Positions 1 through 7,574 of a DNA stretch of 12,127 nt are shown here, piece by piece. The notes under the pieces are model-generated. The model did not search any database, had not been told where the DNA came from, and was given only the letters and a program-made list of their open reading frames with translations. This DNA comes from an uncultured Lachnospiraceae bacterium. Lineage in GTDB: Bacteria; Bacillota; Clostridia; Lachnospirales; Lachnospiraceae. Position numbers and translations under genes: made by a program. Within the stretch, counting starts at the first letter, position 1. Each line of letters begins with the position of its first letter. The DNA is taken from positions 1-12,127 of the forward strand of contig CADCQU010000075.1 in assembly GCA_902803635.1 (NCBI GenBank), written 5' to 3'.

Positions 1-1
1 C

Positions 2-2161
2 CTGTACTACGGGCCGCGCCTCGTGGATACGGCCGGGATGGAGCAGGCGTTCTGCCTGAACGAGTTTCCGTTTTCACCGGCGGTCAACGAGCCTGACAAG
101 GTCCGTTTCACGCAGATTTTTCCATATGAGTACGGCTGCTTCGGGACGGGGGACTACCGCGAGGCGTGCCTTGACGTGGCAAATGCCCACGGGATGCGGG
201 GCGTGGAGCTCTCGTTCCGTTCTTTTGAAGTAATCCCGGGAAAGGTGGCTTTGGTGCATTTGCCGCATACAAGAGGGGACGAGGGCTGCTGCGATACGCT
301 GGACGTTCTGATGGCGGACGATGCCCTCGGGCTTGACGTGCATCTACTGTATACGGTTTATAAGGATTTGGACGCGATTGTAAAGAGCGTTAAGGTGGTG
401 AACCGCGGCGAGGCTTCCGTCACGCTAAGGCGGGTCCTGTCTGGGCAGCTTAATTTGGAGTTGGAGGCCCAGGAAATTCTGACGCTCCACGGCTCCTGGG
501 GGCGGGAACGCACCATCACGCGGCAGCCTCTTAGGACGGGTTCCGTCACGGCCGAGTCGCTGCGAGGCATTTCCAGCGCCGAGGATTCCCCGTTCCTCGC
601 GATCCTTGCGCCCGGAACGACGCAGACCATGGGAGAGGCGTGGGGGATGAGCCTGATTTATTCCGGCAACTTCCTCGCGAAGGCGCAGGTCGACCAGAAC
701 GGCCGTCTCCGCTGCGTGATGGGCATCCACCCGGAGACATTTTCCTGGAGCCTTGCGCCGGGCGAGTCCTTCCAGTCGCCGGAGGTCGCCCTCGTCTATT
801 CGGCGGAGGGGCTTGGGCAAATGACCCGCACCTACCATGACCTGTATCGCAGCCATCTCATTGAGAAGCGGTGGCTCACCATGGACCGTCCGATCCTGGT
901 CAACAACTGGGAGGCGACGGAAATGCATTTTGACACGGATGTCCTCATCGGCTTTGCCAGGGCGGCGAAGGAGGTGGGGCTTGACATGCTGGTCATGGAC
1001 GATGGCTGGTTCGGGCACCGCGACGACGACACCTCCTCCCTGGGCGACTGGTTCGTGGACGAGAAGAAGCTCCGTGGCGGGCTTGCAAAGCTCGTTGAAG
1101 AGGTCAACGCGATGGGGCTTAAGTTCGGCATCTGGATCGAGCCGGAGATGGTCAGCGAGGATTCGGAGCTGTTCCGCGCCCATCCGGACTGGCGGTTCGA
1201 GCTACCCGGTCGGAAGCCGGGCGCGATGCGGAAGCAGTACGTGCTGGACCTTACGCGGCCCGAGGTCTGGGACGGCGTGTACAGCCAGCTCCATGCCACC
1301 CTCTCCTCGGCAAATATCGCCTACGTCAAATGGGACATGAACCGGCATTTGTCGGATGTGGGGTCGCTTCTTCGGGATGCCGTCGGGCAGGGAGAGCTCC
1401 TGCACCGCTACGTGCTGGCAGTCTATCGGATGCAGGAACAGCTCCTGAAGGATTTCCCGGACCTGCTCCTCGAAAACTGCTCCTCCGGCGGCGCCCGGTT
1501 TGACGCGGGCATGCTGTTCTACAGCCCGCAGATCTGGACAAGCGATGATTCGGACGCTATTGAGCGGCTGTCAATCCAGGAGGGGACGTCGCTCGTCTTT
1601 CCGCTGTCCACGATGGGGGCTCATGTCTCGGTCTGCCCGAACCAGCAGACCGGAAGGAGCGTGCCCTTCAACACAAGGGCCAAGGTCGCCATGGCGGGAA
1701 CCTTTGGCTATGAGATGGATGTCCGTAACATGCTTCCGGAGGAGAAGGCGCAGATCCCCGGTCAGGTGGAGCTGTTCCGGAGGGTACACCCGGTCGTCCG
1801 GGAGGGGAATTATTACAGAATCGCCTCGTTCCGGGAGAACCATTCCCATGACTGCTGGATGGTCGTAAAAAAGGACCGGTCGCTTGCGTTTATGACCTTT
1901 GTGCAGGTGCTGGCTACGACGAACCGGCCGGGGATGCGCGTGCGGATGCAGGGCCTTGACCCGGAGGCGACCTACGAGGTGACCTGCGACTATGCCGGCG
2001 CGCTTGCCACGAGCAACGGGCAGTCGTCGACGGACGAGGCGACCGGGACGCTCCGGAAGCTGGGCCGCTTCAACGGCGACACTCTGATGAAGCAAGGCAT
2101 CATCGTCCCGAGGGTCCGGGGGGACTACCAGGCGCTCCTGTACGAGGTTAAAAAGGTATAA
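2..2161 (+). CDS. alpha-galactosidase, glycoside hydrolase family 36 (5' end cut by window)
   Basis: Hydrolyses terminal alpha-1,6-linked galactose from melibiose, raffinose-family sugars or galactomannan pieces; no signal peptide is visible in the part present, so probably cytoplasmic. The frame is open from the first complete codon (position 2) and starts LYYGPRL, which resembles the family's LYFGKRL segment near the N-terminus, so only a few dozen residues should be missing; a GTG at 23 is unlikely to be the true start. Family signatures in order: NNWEAT, MDDGWFG, GIWIEPEMVSED, KWDMNR, ENCSSGGARFD and WTSDDSDAIERL. The KWDMN aspartate (codon 1334) matches the family nucleophile and the WTSD aspartate (codon 1544) the acid/base. 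They are 70 residues apart, the same spacing as D478/D548 of characterised GH36 enzymes (from memory). About 719 residues are visible against roughly 730-740 for the family. It reads as a separate unit from the operon downstream. Exact sugar specificity cannot be read from sequence. Confidence 0.95.
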   Translation: MYYGPRLVDTAGMEQAFCLNEFPFSPAVNEPDKVRFTQIFPYEYGCFGTGDYREACLDVANAHGMRGVELSFRSFEVIPGKVALVHLPHTRGDEGCCDTLDVLMADDALGLDVHLLYTVYKDLDAIVKSVKVVNRGEASVTLRRVLSGQLNLELEAQEILTLHGSWGRERTITRQPLRTGSVTAESLRGISSAEDSPFLAILAPGTTQTMGEAWGMSLIYSGNFLAKAQVDQNGRLRCVMGIHPETFSWSLAPGESFQSPEVALVYSAEGLGQMTRTYHDLYRSHLIEKRWLTMDRPILVNNWEATEMHFDTDVLIGFARAAKEVGLDMLVMDDGWFGHRDDDTSSLGDWFVDEKKLRGGLAKLVEEVNAMGLKFGIWIEPEMVSEDSELFRAHPDWRFELPGRKPGAMRKQYVLDLTRPEVWDGVYSQLHATLSSANIAYVKWDMNRHLSDVGSLLRDAVGQGELLHRYVLAVYRMQEQLLKDFPDLLLENCSSGGARFDAGMLFYSPQIWTSDDSDAIERLSIQEGTSLVFPLSTMGAHVSVCPNQQTGRSVPFNTRAKVAMAGTFGYEMDVRNMLPEEKAQIPGQVELFRRVHPVVREGNYYRIASFRENHSHDCWMVVKKDRSLAFMTFVQVLATTNRPGMRVRMQGLDPEATYEVTCDYAGALATSNGQSSTDEATGTLRKLGRFNGDTLMKQGIIVPRVRGDYQALLYEVKKV

Positions 2162-2179
2162 CCAATATTTCTATAATTT

Positions 2180-2197
2180 CTCCCCCTAAGGGGGGAG
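2180..2197. repeat. GC hairpin, possible terminator or remnant of the 7710 repeat
   Basis: CTCCCCCTAAGGGGGGAG folds into a 7-bp stem with a 4-nt loop, 18 nt after the alpha-galactosidase stop. It could end that transcript, but no T-tract follows on either strand, so it is not a convincing intrinsic terminator. The sequence closely matches the first hairpin of the element at 7710-7728, so it may be a shortened copy of the same dispersed repeat. Confidence 0.4.
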
Positions 2198-2214
2198 GCA
2201 AGGGAAAGTACAAC

Positions 2215-2258
2215 CTCTAAACACCCTCTAAAAACTTTATAAACAAAATTACTCTAAA
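2215..2258 (+). promoter_or_regulatory. three CTCTAAA direct repeats upstream of the decarboxylase promoter
   Basis: CTCTAAA occurs at 2215-2221, 2226-2232 and 2252-2258; the first and third extend to CTCTAAACA. The first two are 11 bp apart (about one helical turn) and the third ends 3 bp before the proposed -35 box. The placement fits a regulator binding site for the operon starting at 2351. This is inferred from position and repetition only; no known regulator is recognised, and the stretch is AT-rich, which raises the chance of coincidence. Confidence 0.3.
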
Positions 2259-2261
2259 CAG

Positions 2262-2290
2262 TTGCGGATTTTTTTATTTTGCTCTACAAT
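2262..2290 (+). promoter_or_regulatory. sigma-A-like promoter of the decarboxylase/transcarboxylase operon
   Basis: TTGCGG (2262-2267), a 17-bp spacer and TACAAT (2285-2290). The -10 matches TATAAT at 5 of 6 positions; the -35 keeps only the TTG core. It lies in an AT-rich stretch about 60 bp before the start codon at 2351 and is the best-spaced promoter-like pair in the gap. The weak -35 is compatible with activator dependence. The predicted start would leave a 5' leader of roughly 50-55 nt. Confidence 0.45.
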
Positions 2291-2308
2291 AAAACGGAAA
2301 TTCGTTTT
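2291..2308. promoter_or_regulatory. AAAACG-n6-CGTTTT inverted repeat at the likely transcription start
   Basis: Six-base arms AAAACG and CGTTTT flank GAAATT directly after the -10 box, so they would overlap the transcription start. Such placement suits a repressor site or a weak leader hairpin. The arms are short and AT-rich, so chance is a real alternative. Confidence 0.25.
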
Positions 2309-2350
2309 CTATTTCTTTACTAAAATGTTATTGCACATGGAGGTCAAAAC

Positions 2351-3742
2351 ATGAGTAATACACAAAGTGCGGCGGCCGGCCGGGTGAAGGCCCTGCTGGA
2401 CGCGAACAGCTTCGTCGAGATCGGTGCCGGGGTGAAGGCCCGCAGCACGGATTTCGGGCTCTCCGCCAAAGCCGAACCGGGCGATGGCGTCATCACCGGC
2501 TACGGCACGGTGAACGGGAGCCTCGTCTACGTCTACAGCCAGGACGCGGCGGTCCTCGGCGGGTCGATCGGCGAGATGCACGCCCGGAAGATCGGGCGCA
2601 TCTACGAGCTCGCCCGCAAGATGGGCGCGCCCGTGGTCGGCTTCCTTGACTCCACCGGTGTCCGCATCGAGGAGTCCGTGGATGCCCTCGACGCCCTCGG
2701 CTCCATCTACAACGCCCTCGTCACGGGCAGCGGCCTCATCCCGCAGATTGCGGTTGTCGCCGGCAGCTGCGGCGGCGGCCTTGCCTTCATCCCGGCCCTC
2801 TCGGACTTCGTCTTCATGACCGACAAGGCCGCGCTCTCCGTGAACTCCCCGGATGCCGTCGAAGGCAGCAGCAAGGACGTTCTGGACGTCTCCGCCCCCG
2901 CCTACCAGGCAGAGCAGGGCAACATTGACGTGTGCGGGAGCGAGGAGGAGGTCCTCGCCGGCGTGCGCGAGCTCCTTTCCTTCCTTCCGTCCAACAACGA
3001 GGACGGCGCCGAGGAAATCCCCTGCAACGACGACCTCAACCGCTCGACGGGCGCGCTTTCGAGCCTGACAAATGACGCGGCCGAGCTGGTGAAGGTGGTC
3101 GCGGACAACGGCATTTTCTTCGAGACCAAGAAGACCTACGGGAAGAACATGGTGACGGGCTTCGTGCGTCTTGCGGGCGCCACCGTCGGCGTGGTCGCCA
3201 ACCGCGGCGTGAAGGAAGTCATTTGCGGAACCTGCGCGAAAAAGGCCGCCGACTTCATCCGCTTCTGCGACGCATTTGACATCCCTGTCCTTACATTTGC
3301 CAATGTCGCCGGCTTTGCCCGCCATGAGAGAAATGAAAACCTTCTCCCGAAGGCCGCCGCTCGCCTCCTCTCGGCCTACACAAATGCGACCGTTCCGAAG
3401 GTGACGGTGGTGACGAAGAAGGCCCTCGGCAGCGCCAGCATCCTCATGGGTTCCCGCGCGGCCGGTGCGGACGTCGTCCTTTCCTGGCCGGACGCCACGA
3501 TCGGCGCGATGGATCCGAAGGCTGCCGGCAAGATTCTGGCCGCCGGACAGGATGCCGCCGCCATGCGCAAGGCCTCGGAGGCCTATGGCGCCCTTCAGGC
3601 AAATGTTGCTGCCGCTTCGGCGCGTGGTTTCGTTGACACCGTTATCGACGAGGCGGACACTCGGAAGTTCGTGATCGGTGCGCTGGAGATGCTGTACTCC
3701 AAGCGGGAGGAGCGTCCGGCCAAGAAGCACGGGACGATCTGA
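2351..3742 (+). CDS. divergent acyl-CoA carboxyltransferase subunit (MmdA/12S-like)
   Basis: 463 residues with the two crotonase-like halves of biotin-dependent carboxyltransferases (MmdA, transcarboxylase 12S, PccB). Such proteins move a carboxyl group between an acyl-CoA and biotin on a carrier protein in the cytoplasm. Supporting blocks: SFVEI (20-24), GVITGYGTVNG (46-56), LGGSIGEMHARKI (69-81), RIEESVDAL (105-113), ALSDF (149-153), FLPSNN (211-216), FIRFCDAFDIPVLTF (302-316) and ATVPKVTVVTKKALGS (346-361). It lacks about 45 N-terminal residues found in classical MmdA (about 510 aa). Active-site glycine motifs are changed: DSTGVRI for DSGGARI, SCGGGLAF for the PCAGGAVY type, LGSASILM for GGSY-type, and VAGFARHERNEN for VPGFLPGxxQE. 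ATG 2351 has GGAGG 7 nt upstream. First gene of the operon. The acyl-CoA substrate (methylmalonyl-, malonyl-, glutaconyl-CoA or other) cannot be assigned. Confidence 0.85.
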   Translation: MSNTQSAAAGRVKALLDANSFVEIGAGVKARSTDFGLSAKAEPGDGVITGYGTVNGSLVYVYSQDAAVLGGSIGEMHARKIGRIYELARKMGAPVVGFLDSTGVRIEESVDALDALGSIYNALVTGSGLIPQIAVVAGSCGGGLAFIPALSDFVFMTDKAALSVNSPDAVEGSSKDVLDVSAPAYQAEQGNIDVCGSEEEVLAGVRELLSFLPSNNEDGAEEIPCNDDLNRSTGALSSLTNDAAELVKVVADNGIFFETKKTYGKNMVTGFVRLAGATVGVVANRGVKEVICGTCAKKAADFIRFCDAFDIPVLTFANVAGFARHERNENLLPKAAARLLSAYTNATVPKVTVVTKKALGSASILMGSRAAGADVVLSWPDATIGAMDPKAAGKILAAGQDAAAMRKASEAYGALQANVAAASARGFVDTVIDEADTRKFVIGALEMLYSKREERPAKKHGTI

Positions 3743-3757
3743 AGAAAGGCGGCACTC

Positions 3758-4555
3758 ATGAGAAAAATGAAAAGATTGCTGGCCGTGCTTCTCCTGGCCG
3801 TGCTGACCGTCTTTGTGGCGACCGGCTGCGAGAAGACCGCCTCCCAGAAGGAGGAGGAGGCCATGGAGAATATCCGGGCCATGAATCTGGCTACCATCGA
3901 GAACCTTGCCCAGAACCAGATCGCGCCGGTGTTCACGCAGTTTACCTACGACCAGTTCGCGGCCGTGAAGGAACAGGGCGGCACCGTGTTCGGACCGCTC
4001 TTTGACAACGACATCGGCACCCGCTGGAAGGCCTTTAACGATGCCCACGGGATTGCGAAGACCGCCAACGTGGACGAGGTCATGCGGGACGGCTATGAGT
4101 ATACCGCCAGGATCATCCTGACGGGCGAGGACGACGTGCAGGAGGCCCTGACCATCACCTTCGATGAGGAGGGAACGCCCTACAAGTCCATCCTTCAGGC
4201 GTACTCGGACGATTCCAAGGAGACGCTTGGCTCGAAGATCGCCACCGCCGGCGGCAACACCGTGACCGGACTTCTGGTCGTGTTCTGCGTGCTGGTCCTG
4301 CTGTGCCTCATCATTTACTGCTTCAAATTCCTGCACCGCGAGCCGACGCCCCCCACGAAGAGGGAGGCGGCCCCCGCGCCTGCGGCTCCCGCCCCGAAGG
4401 CGGCCGCTGCGGCTCCCGCGGCTGTGACTGCCCCGGAGAATGACCCGGCGCTCATCGCCGTCATCGCCGCCGCGATCGCCGCGGCCGAGGACAAGCCGGT
4501 GGAAGGCTTCGTGGTACGGAAGATTAAGAGGATATCCAATACGAAAAGGCGCTGA
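3758..4555 (+). CDS. lipoprotein-OadG fusion, gamma-type subunit of a Na+-pumping decarboxylase
   Basis: 265 residues. Residues 1-24 form a lipoprotein signal (basic start, Leu/Val-rich core, lipobox ATGC with Cys24). Residues 25-168 would be an extracellular domain, possibly DUF3887-like; I do not recognise it firmly. One membrane helix spans about 169-191, followed by an Ala/Pro linker (about 195-226). The C-terminal segment 228-258 (DPALIAVIAAAIAAAED ... GFVVRKIKRI) matches the tail of OadG/MmdD gamma/delta subunits, which anchor the carboxyltransferase to the membrane beta subunit. Normal OadG proteins are about 80-120 aa and start at the membrane helix, so the first ~165 residues are an addition. 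An AAAGG-type site precedes the ATG by 8 nt, 15 nt after the previous stop. Predicted topology: lipid anchor and helix tether the outer domain at both ends, with the C-terminus inside. Confidence 0.8.
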   Translation: MRKMKRLLAVLLLAVLTVFVATGCEKTASQKEEEAMENIRAMNLATIENLAQNQIAPVFTQFTYDQFAAVKEQGGTVFGPLFDNDIGTRWKAFNDAHGIAKTANVDEVMRDGYEYTARIILTGEDDVQEALTITFDEEGTPYKSILQAYSDDSKETLGSKIATAGGNTVTGLLVVFCVLVLLCLIIYCFKFLHREPTPPTKREAAPAPAAPAPKAAAAAPAAVTAPENDPALIAVIAAAIAAAEDKPVEGFVVRKIKRISNTKRR

Positions 4556-4588
4556 AGGCGCGCATCATAAGCAAAAGGAGAAATTACA

Positions 4589-4969
4589 ATGAAAAACTAT
4601 ACGATTACTGTAAATGGCGTCGCCTACAGCGTTACCGTTGAGGAAGTGGCCGCCGGCGCGGCTACCGTGGCTGCTCCGGTCGCGGCTCCCGTGGCTGCCC
4701 CCGTTGCGGCTCCGGCTCCTGCGGCCGCCGCTCCGGCCGTGCAGGGAAGCGCGGGCTCGGTGGAAGTGACCGCCCAGGTCCCGGGCAAGGTCTTCAAGCT
4801 CGTCGCCTCCGTCGGCCAGGCCGTCAAGGCCGGCGACACCGTCGTCATTCTCGAGTCCATGAAGATGGAAATCCCGGTCGTCGCCCCGCAGGACGGCACC
4901 GTTGCCAGCATCAACGTCTCTGCCGGCGCTGCCGTCGAATCCGGTGACCTTCTGGCTACCCTGAACTGA
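4589..4969 (+). CDS. biotin carboxyl carrier protein of the decarboxylase complex (MmdC/1.3S-like)
   Basis: 126 residues. A short N-terminal beta segment (KNYTITVNGVAYSVTVEEV) leads into an Ala/Pro/Val linker with a PVAA period of four (residues about 27-51), then a biotinyl domain (about 57-126). The biotinylation motif ESMKMEIPV places the modified lysine at K92, 35 residues from the C-terminus as usual for this domain. The protein carries carboxyl groups on biotin between the carboxyltransferases and the membrane subunit. AGGAG lies 8 nt before the ATG. This is the only biotin carrier in the operon although two carboxyltransferases are encoded, so both may share it. The flexible linker fits a swinging-arm role. 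Confidence 0.93.
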   Translation: MKNYTITVNGVAYSVTVEEVAAGAATVAAPVAAPVAAPVAAPAPAAAAPAVQGSAGSVEVTAQVPGKVFKLVASVGQAVKAGDTVVILESMKMEIPVVAPQDGTVASINVSAGAAVESGDLLATLN

Positions 4970-4982
4970 ATGGAGGGCTTCC

Positions 4983-6128
4983 ATGAATATTCTTGACACG
5001 CTGTCAAATCTCTTACAGCAGACGGCCTTCATGAGCCTGACGTGGGGCAACTACGTCATGATCGCGGTGGCCCTGGTGTTCCTGTATTTGGCGATTCGAA
5101 AGGGCTATGAGCCGCTGCTCCTGGTGCCGATCGCGTTCGGTATGTTGCTGGTCAACATTTATCCGGACATCATGATGGCACCGAGCGATTCGACAAATGG
5201 CGTCGGCGGCCTCCTGCATTATTTCTACCAGCTCGATGAGTGGTCGATTCTTCCGTCCCTCATCTTCATGGGCGTCGGCGCGATGACGGACTTCGGTCCG
5301 CTCATTGCGAACCCGATTTCCTTCCTCATGGGCGCGGCCGCGCAGTTCGGCATTTACATCGCCTACTTCCTGGCCATTGCCCTCGGCTTCAACGGCAAAT
5401 CGGCGGCCGCCATTTCCATCATCGGCGGCGCGGACGGGCCGACCTCCATCTTCCTGGCCTCGAAGCTGGGACAGACGCAGCTATTAGGGCCCATTGCGGT
5501 GGCGGCCTATTCCTATATGTCGCTGGTCCCGATCATTCAGCCGCCGGTTATGAAGCTCTTTACGACTGAGAAGGAGCGGAAGATCAAGATGGATCAGCTC
5601 CGCAGCGTTTCCAAGCTGGAGAAGATTCTCTTCCCGATCATTATCACCATCGTGGTCTGCATGATCCTGCCGACCACGGCACCGCTCGTCGGCATGCTGA
5701 TGCTGGGCAACCTCTTCCGCGAGAGCGGCGTCGTGCACCAGCTCACGGAGACTGCCTCCAACGCCCTGATGTACATCGTGGTCATCCTTCTCGGAACCTC
5801 GGTCGGCGCCTCGACCTCCGCGGAGGCCTTCCTGAATGTCAGCACGCTGAAGATCGTCGTCCTCGGCCTCGTGGCCTTTATCTTCGGAACCTTCGGCGGC
5901 GTCATGCTCGGGAAACTCCTATGTCATTTGACACATGGGAGGATCAACCCGCTCATCGGGTCCGCCGGCGTGTCCGCCGTGCCCATGGCGGCCCGCGTCT
6001 CCCAGAAGGTGGGCGCGGAGACCGACCCGACCAATTTCCTGCTCATGCACGCGATGGGACCGAACGTTGCCGGCGTTATCGGAACGGCCGTCGCCGCCGG
6101 AACGTTTATGGCTATTTTCGGGATATAA
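4983..6128 (+). CDS. Na+-transporting carboxybiotin decarboxylase, beta subunit (OadB/MmdB/GcdB family)
   Basis: 381 residues, strongly hydrophobic with many membrane helices, the usual length for this family. The beta subunit decarboxylates carboxybiotin in the membrane and exports Na+. Diagnostic features: GGADGPTSIFLASKL with D151, equivalent to the essential Asp203 of Klebsiella OadB; and GRINPLIGSAGVSAVPMAARVS, where N322 and S331 keep the nine-residue spacing of Klebsiella N373/S382; then LMHAMGPNVAGVIGTAVAAG near the C-terminus. GGAGG lies 6 nt before ATG 4983, 13 nt after the biotin carrier stop, indicating translational coupling. A TTGACA-CGC-TGTCAA stem-loop (4993-5007) falls just inside the start. 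All known catalytic residues that I can check are present, so the protein should be functional. Confidence 0.95.
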   Translation: MNILDTLSNLLQQTAFMSLTWGNYVMIAVALVFLYLAIRKGYEPLLLVPIAFGMLLVNIYPDIMMAPSDSTNGVGGLLHYFYQLDEWSILPSLIFMGVGAMTDFGPLIANPISFLMGAAAQFGIYIAYFLAIALGFNGKSAAAISIIGGADGPTSIFLASKLGQTQLLGPIAVAAYSYMSLVPIIQPPVMKLFTTEKERKIKMDQLRSVSKLEKILFPIIITIVVCMILPTTAPLVGMLMLGNLFRESGVVHQLTETASNALMYIVVILLGTSVGASTSAEAFLNVSTLKIVVLGLVAFIFGTFGGVMLGKLLCHLTHGRINPLIGSAGVSAVPMAARVSQKVGAETDPTNFLLMHAMGPNVAGVIGTAVAAGTFMAIFGI

Positions 6129-6161
6129 CATACAGTCGGAAAAATTGATGGAGAATACGAA

Positions 6162-7574
6162 ATGGGAAATAATGTGAAAAAGAAGGTGCAGATTACGGAG
6201 ACGGTTCTCCGCGACGCGCACCAGAGTCTGATTGCGACACGCATGACCACCGACGAGATGCTGCCGGCGGTTCCGATGCTCGACGAGATCGGCTACCGCG
6301 CGGTGGAGTGCTGGGGTGGCGCGACCTTTGACGCGGCCCTCCGCTTCCTCCACGAGGATCCGTGGGTACGCCTCCGGAAGTTCCGCGCAGGCTTCAAGAA
6401 GACGAAGCTGCAAATGCTTTTCCGCGGGCAGAACATCCTTGGCTACAAGCCGTATCCGGATGATGTCGTGGAGTACTTCGTACAGAAGTCCGTGGCAAAT
6501 GGTATTGACGTGATCCGTATTTTTGACTGCCTGAACGACCTCCGGAACCTGGAGACCGCCGTGAAGGCCGCGAAGAAGGAAGGCGCGGAGGCGCAGGTCG
6601 CCCTGAGCTACACGCTGGGCGACGCCTACACGCTTGACTATTGGAAGGAAATGGCCCGCGGCATCGAGGAAATGGGCGCGGATTCCATTTGCATCAAGGA
6701 CATGGCCGGCCTCCTCGTCCCGAAGGCGGCGACCGAGCTTGTCACGGCCCTGAAGCAGGGCTCGAACCTTCCGATCGAAATGCACACCCACTATACCTCG
6801 GGCGTGGCTTCCATGACCTACATGAAGGCCGTCGAGGCGGGCGCGGACATTCTCGACTGCGCGATTTCGCCGTTCGCGCTGGGCACCTCCCAGCCGGCGA
6901 CCGAGGTCATGGTCGAGGCCTTCCGCGGGACCGAGTACGATACGGGCCTCAACCTTGAAAAGCTTGCCGAGATCGCCGAGTATTTCCGCCCGATCCGCGA
7001 GAAGTATCTGGAAAATGGCCTTATGAACCCGAAGAACATGGGCGTGAACATCAAGACGCTGCAGTACCAGGTTCCGGGCGGCATGCTCTCGAATCTGACG
7101 AGCCAGCTTGCCCAGCAGCACGCCGAGGACAAGTTCTACCAGGTGCTCGAGGAGGTTCCGCGCGTCCGCAAGGACATGGGCGAGCCGCCGCTTGTCACGC
7201 CGTCCTCACAGATCGTCGGCACGCAGGCCGTTATGAACGTCCTCACCGGCAAGCGCTACATGGTCGTCCCGCAGGAGACGAAGGACATGTTCCTCGGCCG
7301 CTATGGTAAGACCACGAAGCCTTTTGATCCGGAGATTCAGAAGCAGGTCATTGGCAATGAGACGCCGATCACCTGCCGTCCGGCCGACCTTCTGGAGCCG
7401 AAGCTCGCCGAGTACGAGGAGAAGATCGCCGCGTACAAGCAGCAGGACGAGGATGTCCTTACCTACGCGCTCTTCCCATCAGTCGCGATGGACTACTTCC
7501 AGTACCGCGACGCCCAGCAGACGGGCGTCGACGCCAAAGCCGCCGACACCGAGAACAAGGCGTATCCGGTGTGA
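6162..7574 (+). CDS. pyruvate/oxaloacetate carboxyltransferase, OadA/transcarboxylase 5S-like, no biotin domain
   Basis: 470 residues. Moves a carboxyl group between oxaloacetate/pyruvate and carrier biotin. TIM-barrel motifs of the OadA/PycB/5S family: ETVLRDAHQSLIATRM (13-28), VECWGGATFDAALRFL (48-63), RGQNILGYKPYPDDVV (88-103), RIFDCLNDL (119-127), IKDMAG (178-183) and EMHTHYTSG (206-214). Metal ligands D18, H208, H210 and the carbamylated lysine K179 correspond to D17, H207, H209 and K178 of characterised OadA (from memory). The C-terminal conserved region includes MGVNIKTLQYQVPGGMLSNL. Classical OadA (about 590 aa) ends in a biotinyl domain; here the protein stops after the carboxyltransferase part with a polar tail, so it must use a separate carrier, most simply the product of 4589-4969. 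GGAG is 8 nt before the ATG. Last gene of the operon. Confidence 0.94.
   Translation: MGNNVKKKVQITETVLRDAHQSLIATRMTTDEMLPAVPMLDEIGYRAVECWGGATFDAALRFLHEDPWVRLRKFRAGFKKTKLQMLFRGQNILGYKPYPDDVVEYFVQKSVANGIDVIRIFDCLNDLRNLETAVKAAKKEGAEAQVALSYTLGDAYTLDYWKEMARGIEEMGADSICIKDMAGLLVPKAATELVTALKQGSNLPIEMHTHYTSGVASMTYMKAVEAGADILDCAISPFALGTSQPATEVMVEAFRGTEYDTGLNLEKLAEIAEYFRPIREKYLENGLMNPKNMGVNIKTLQYQVPGGMLSNLTSQLAQQHAEDKFYQVLEEVPRVRKDMGEPPLVTPSSQIVGTQAVMNVLTGKRYMVVPQETKDMFLGRYGKTTKPFDPEIQKQVIGNETPITCRPADLLEPKLAEYEEKIAAYKQQDEDVLTYALFPSVAMDYFQYRDAQQTGVDAKAADTENKAYPV

Noticed and set aside
2309..4336. Very long antisense open frame (about 675 codons) opposite the carboxyltransferase and OadG-like genes
   Set aside because: The + strand here encodes clear protein families; the antisense frame is His/Gly/Arg-rich, matches nothing recognisable and is explained by the strong third-position GC bias of these genes.
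5919..7121. Antisense open frame of about 400 codons opposite the OadA-like gene
   Set aside because: Same cause: a GC-rich shadow of a confidently identified gene, with low-complexity composition and no suitable ribosome binding site.
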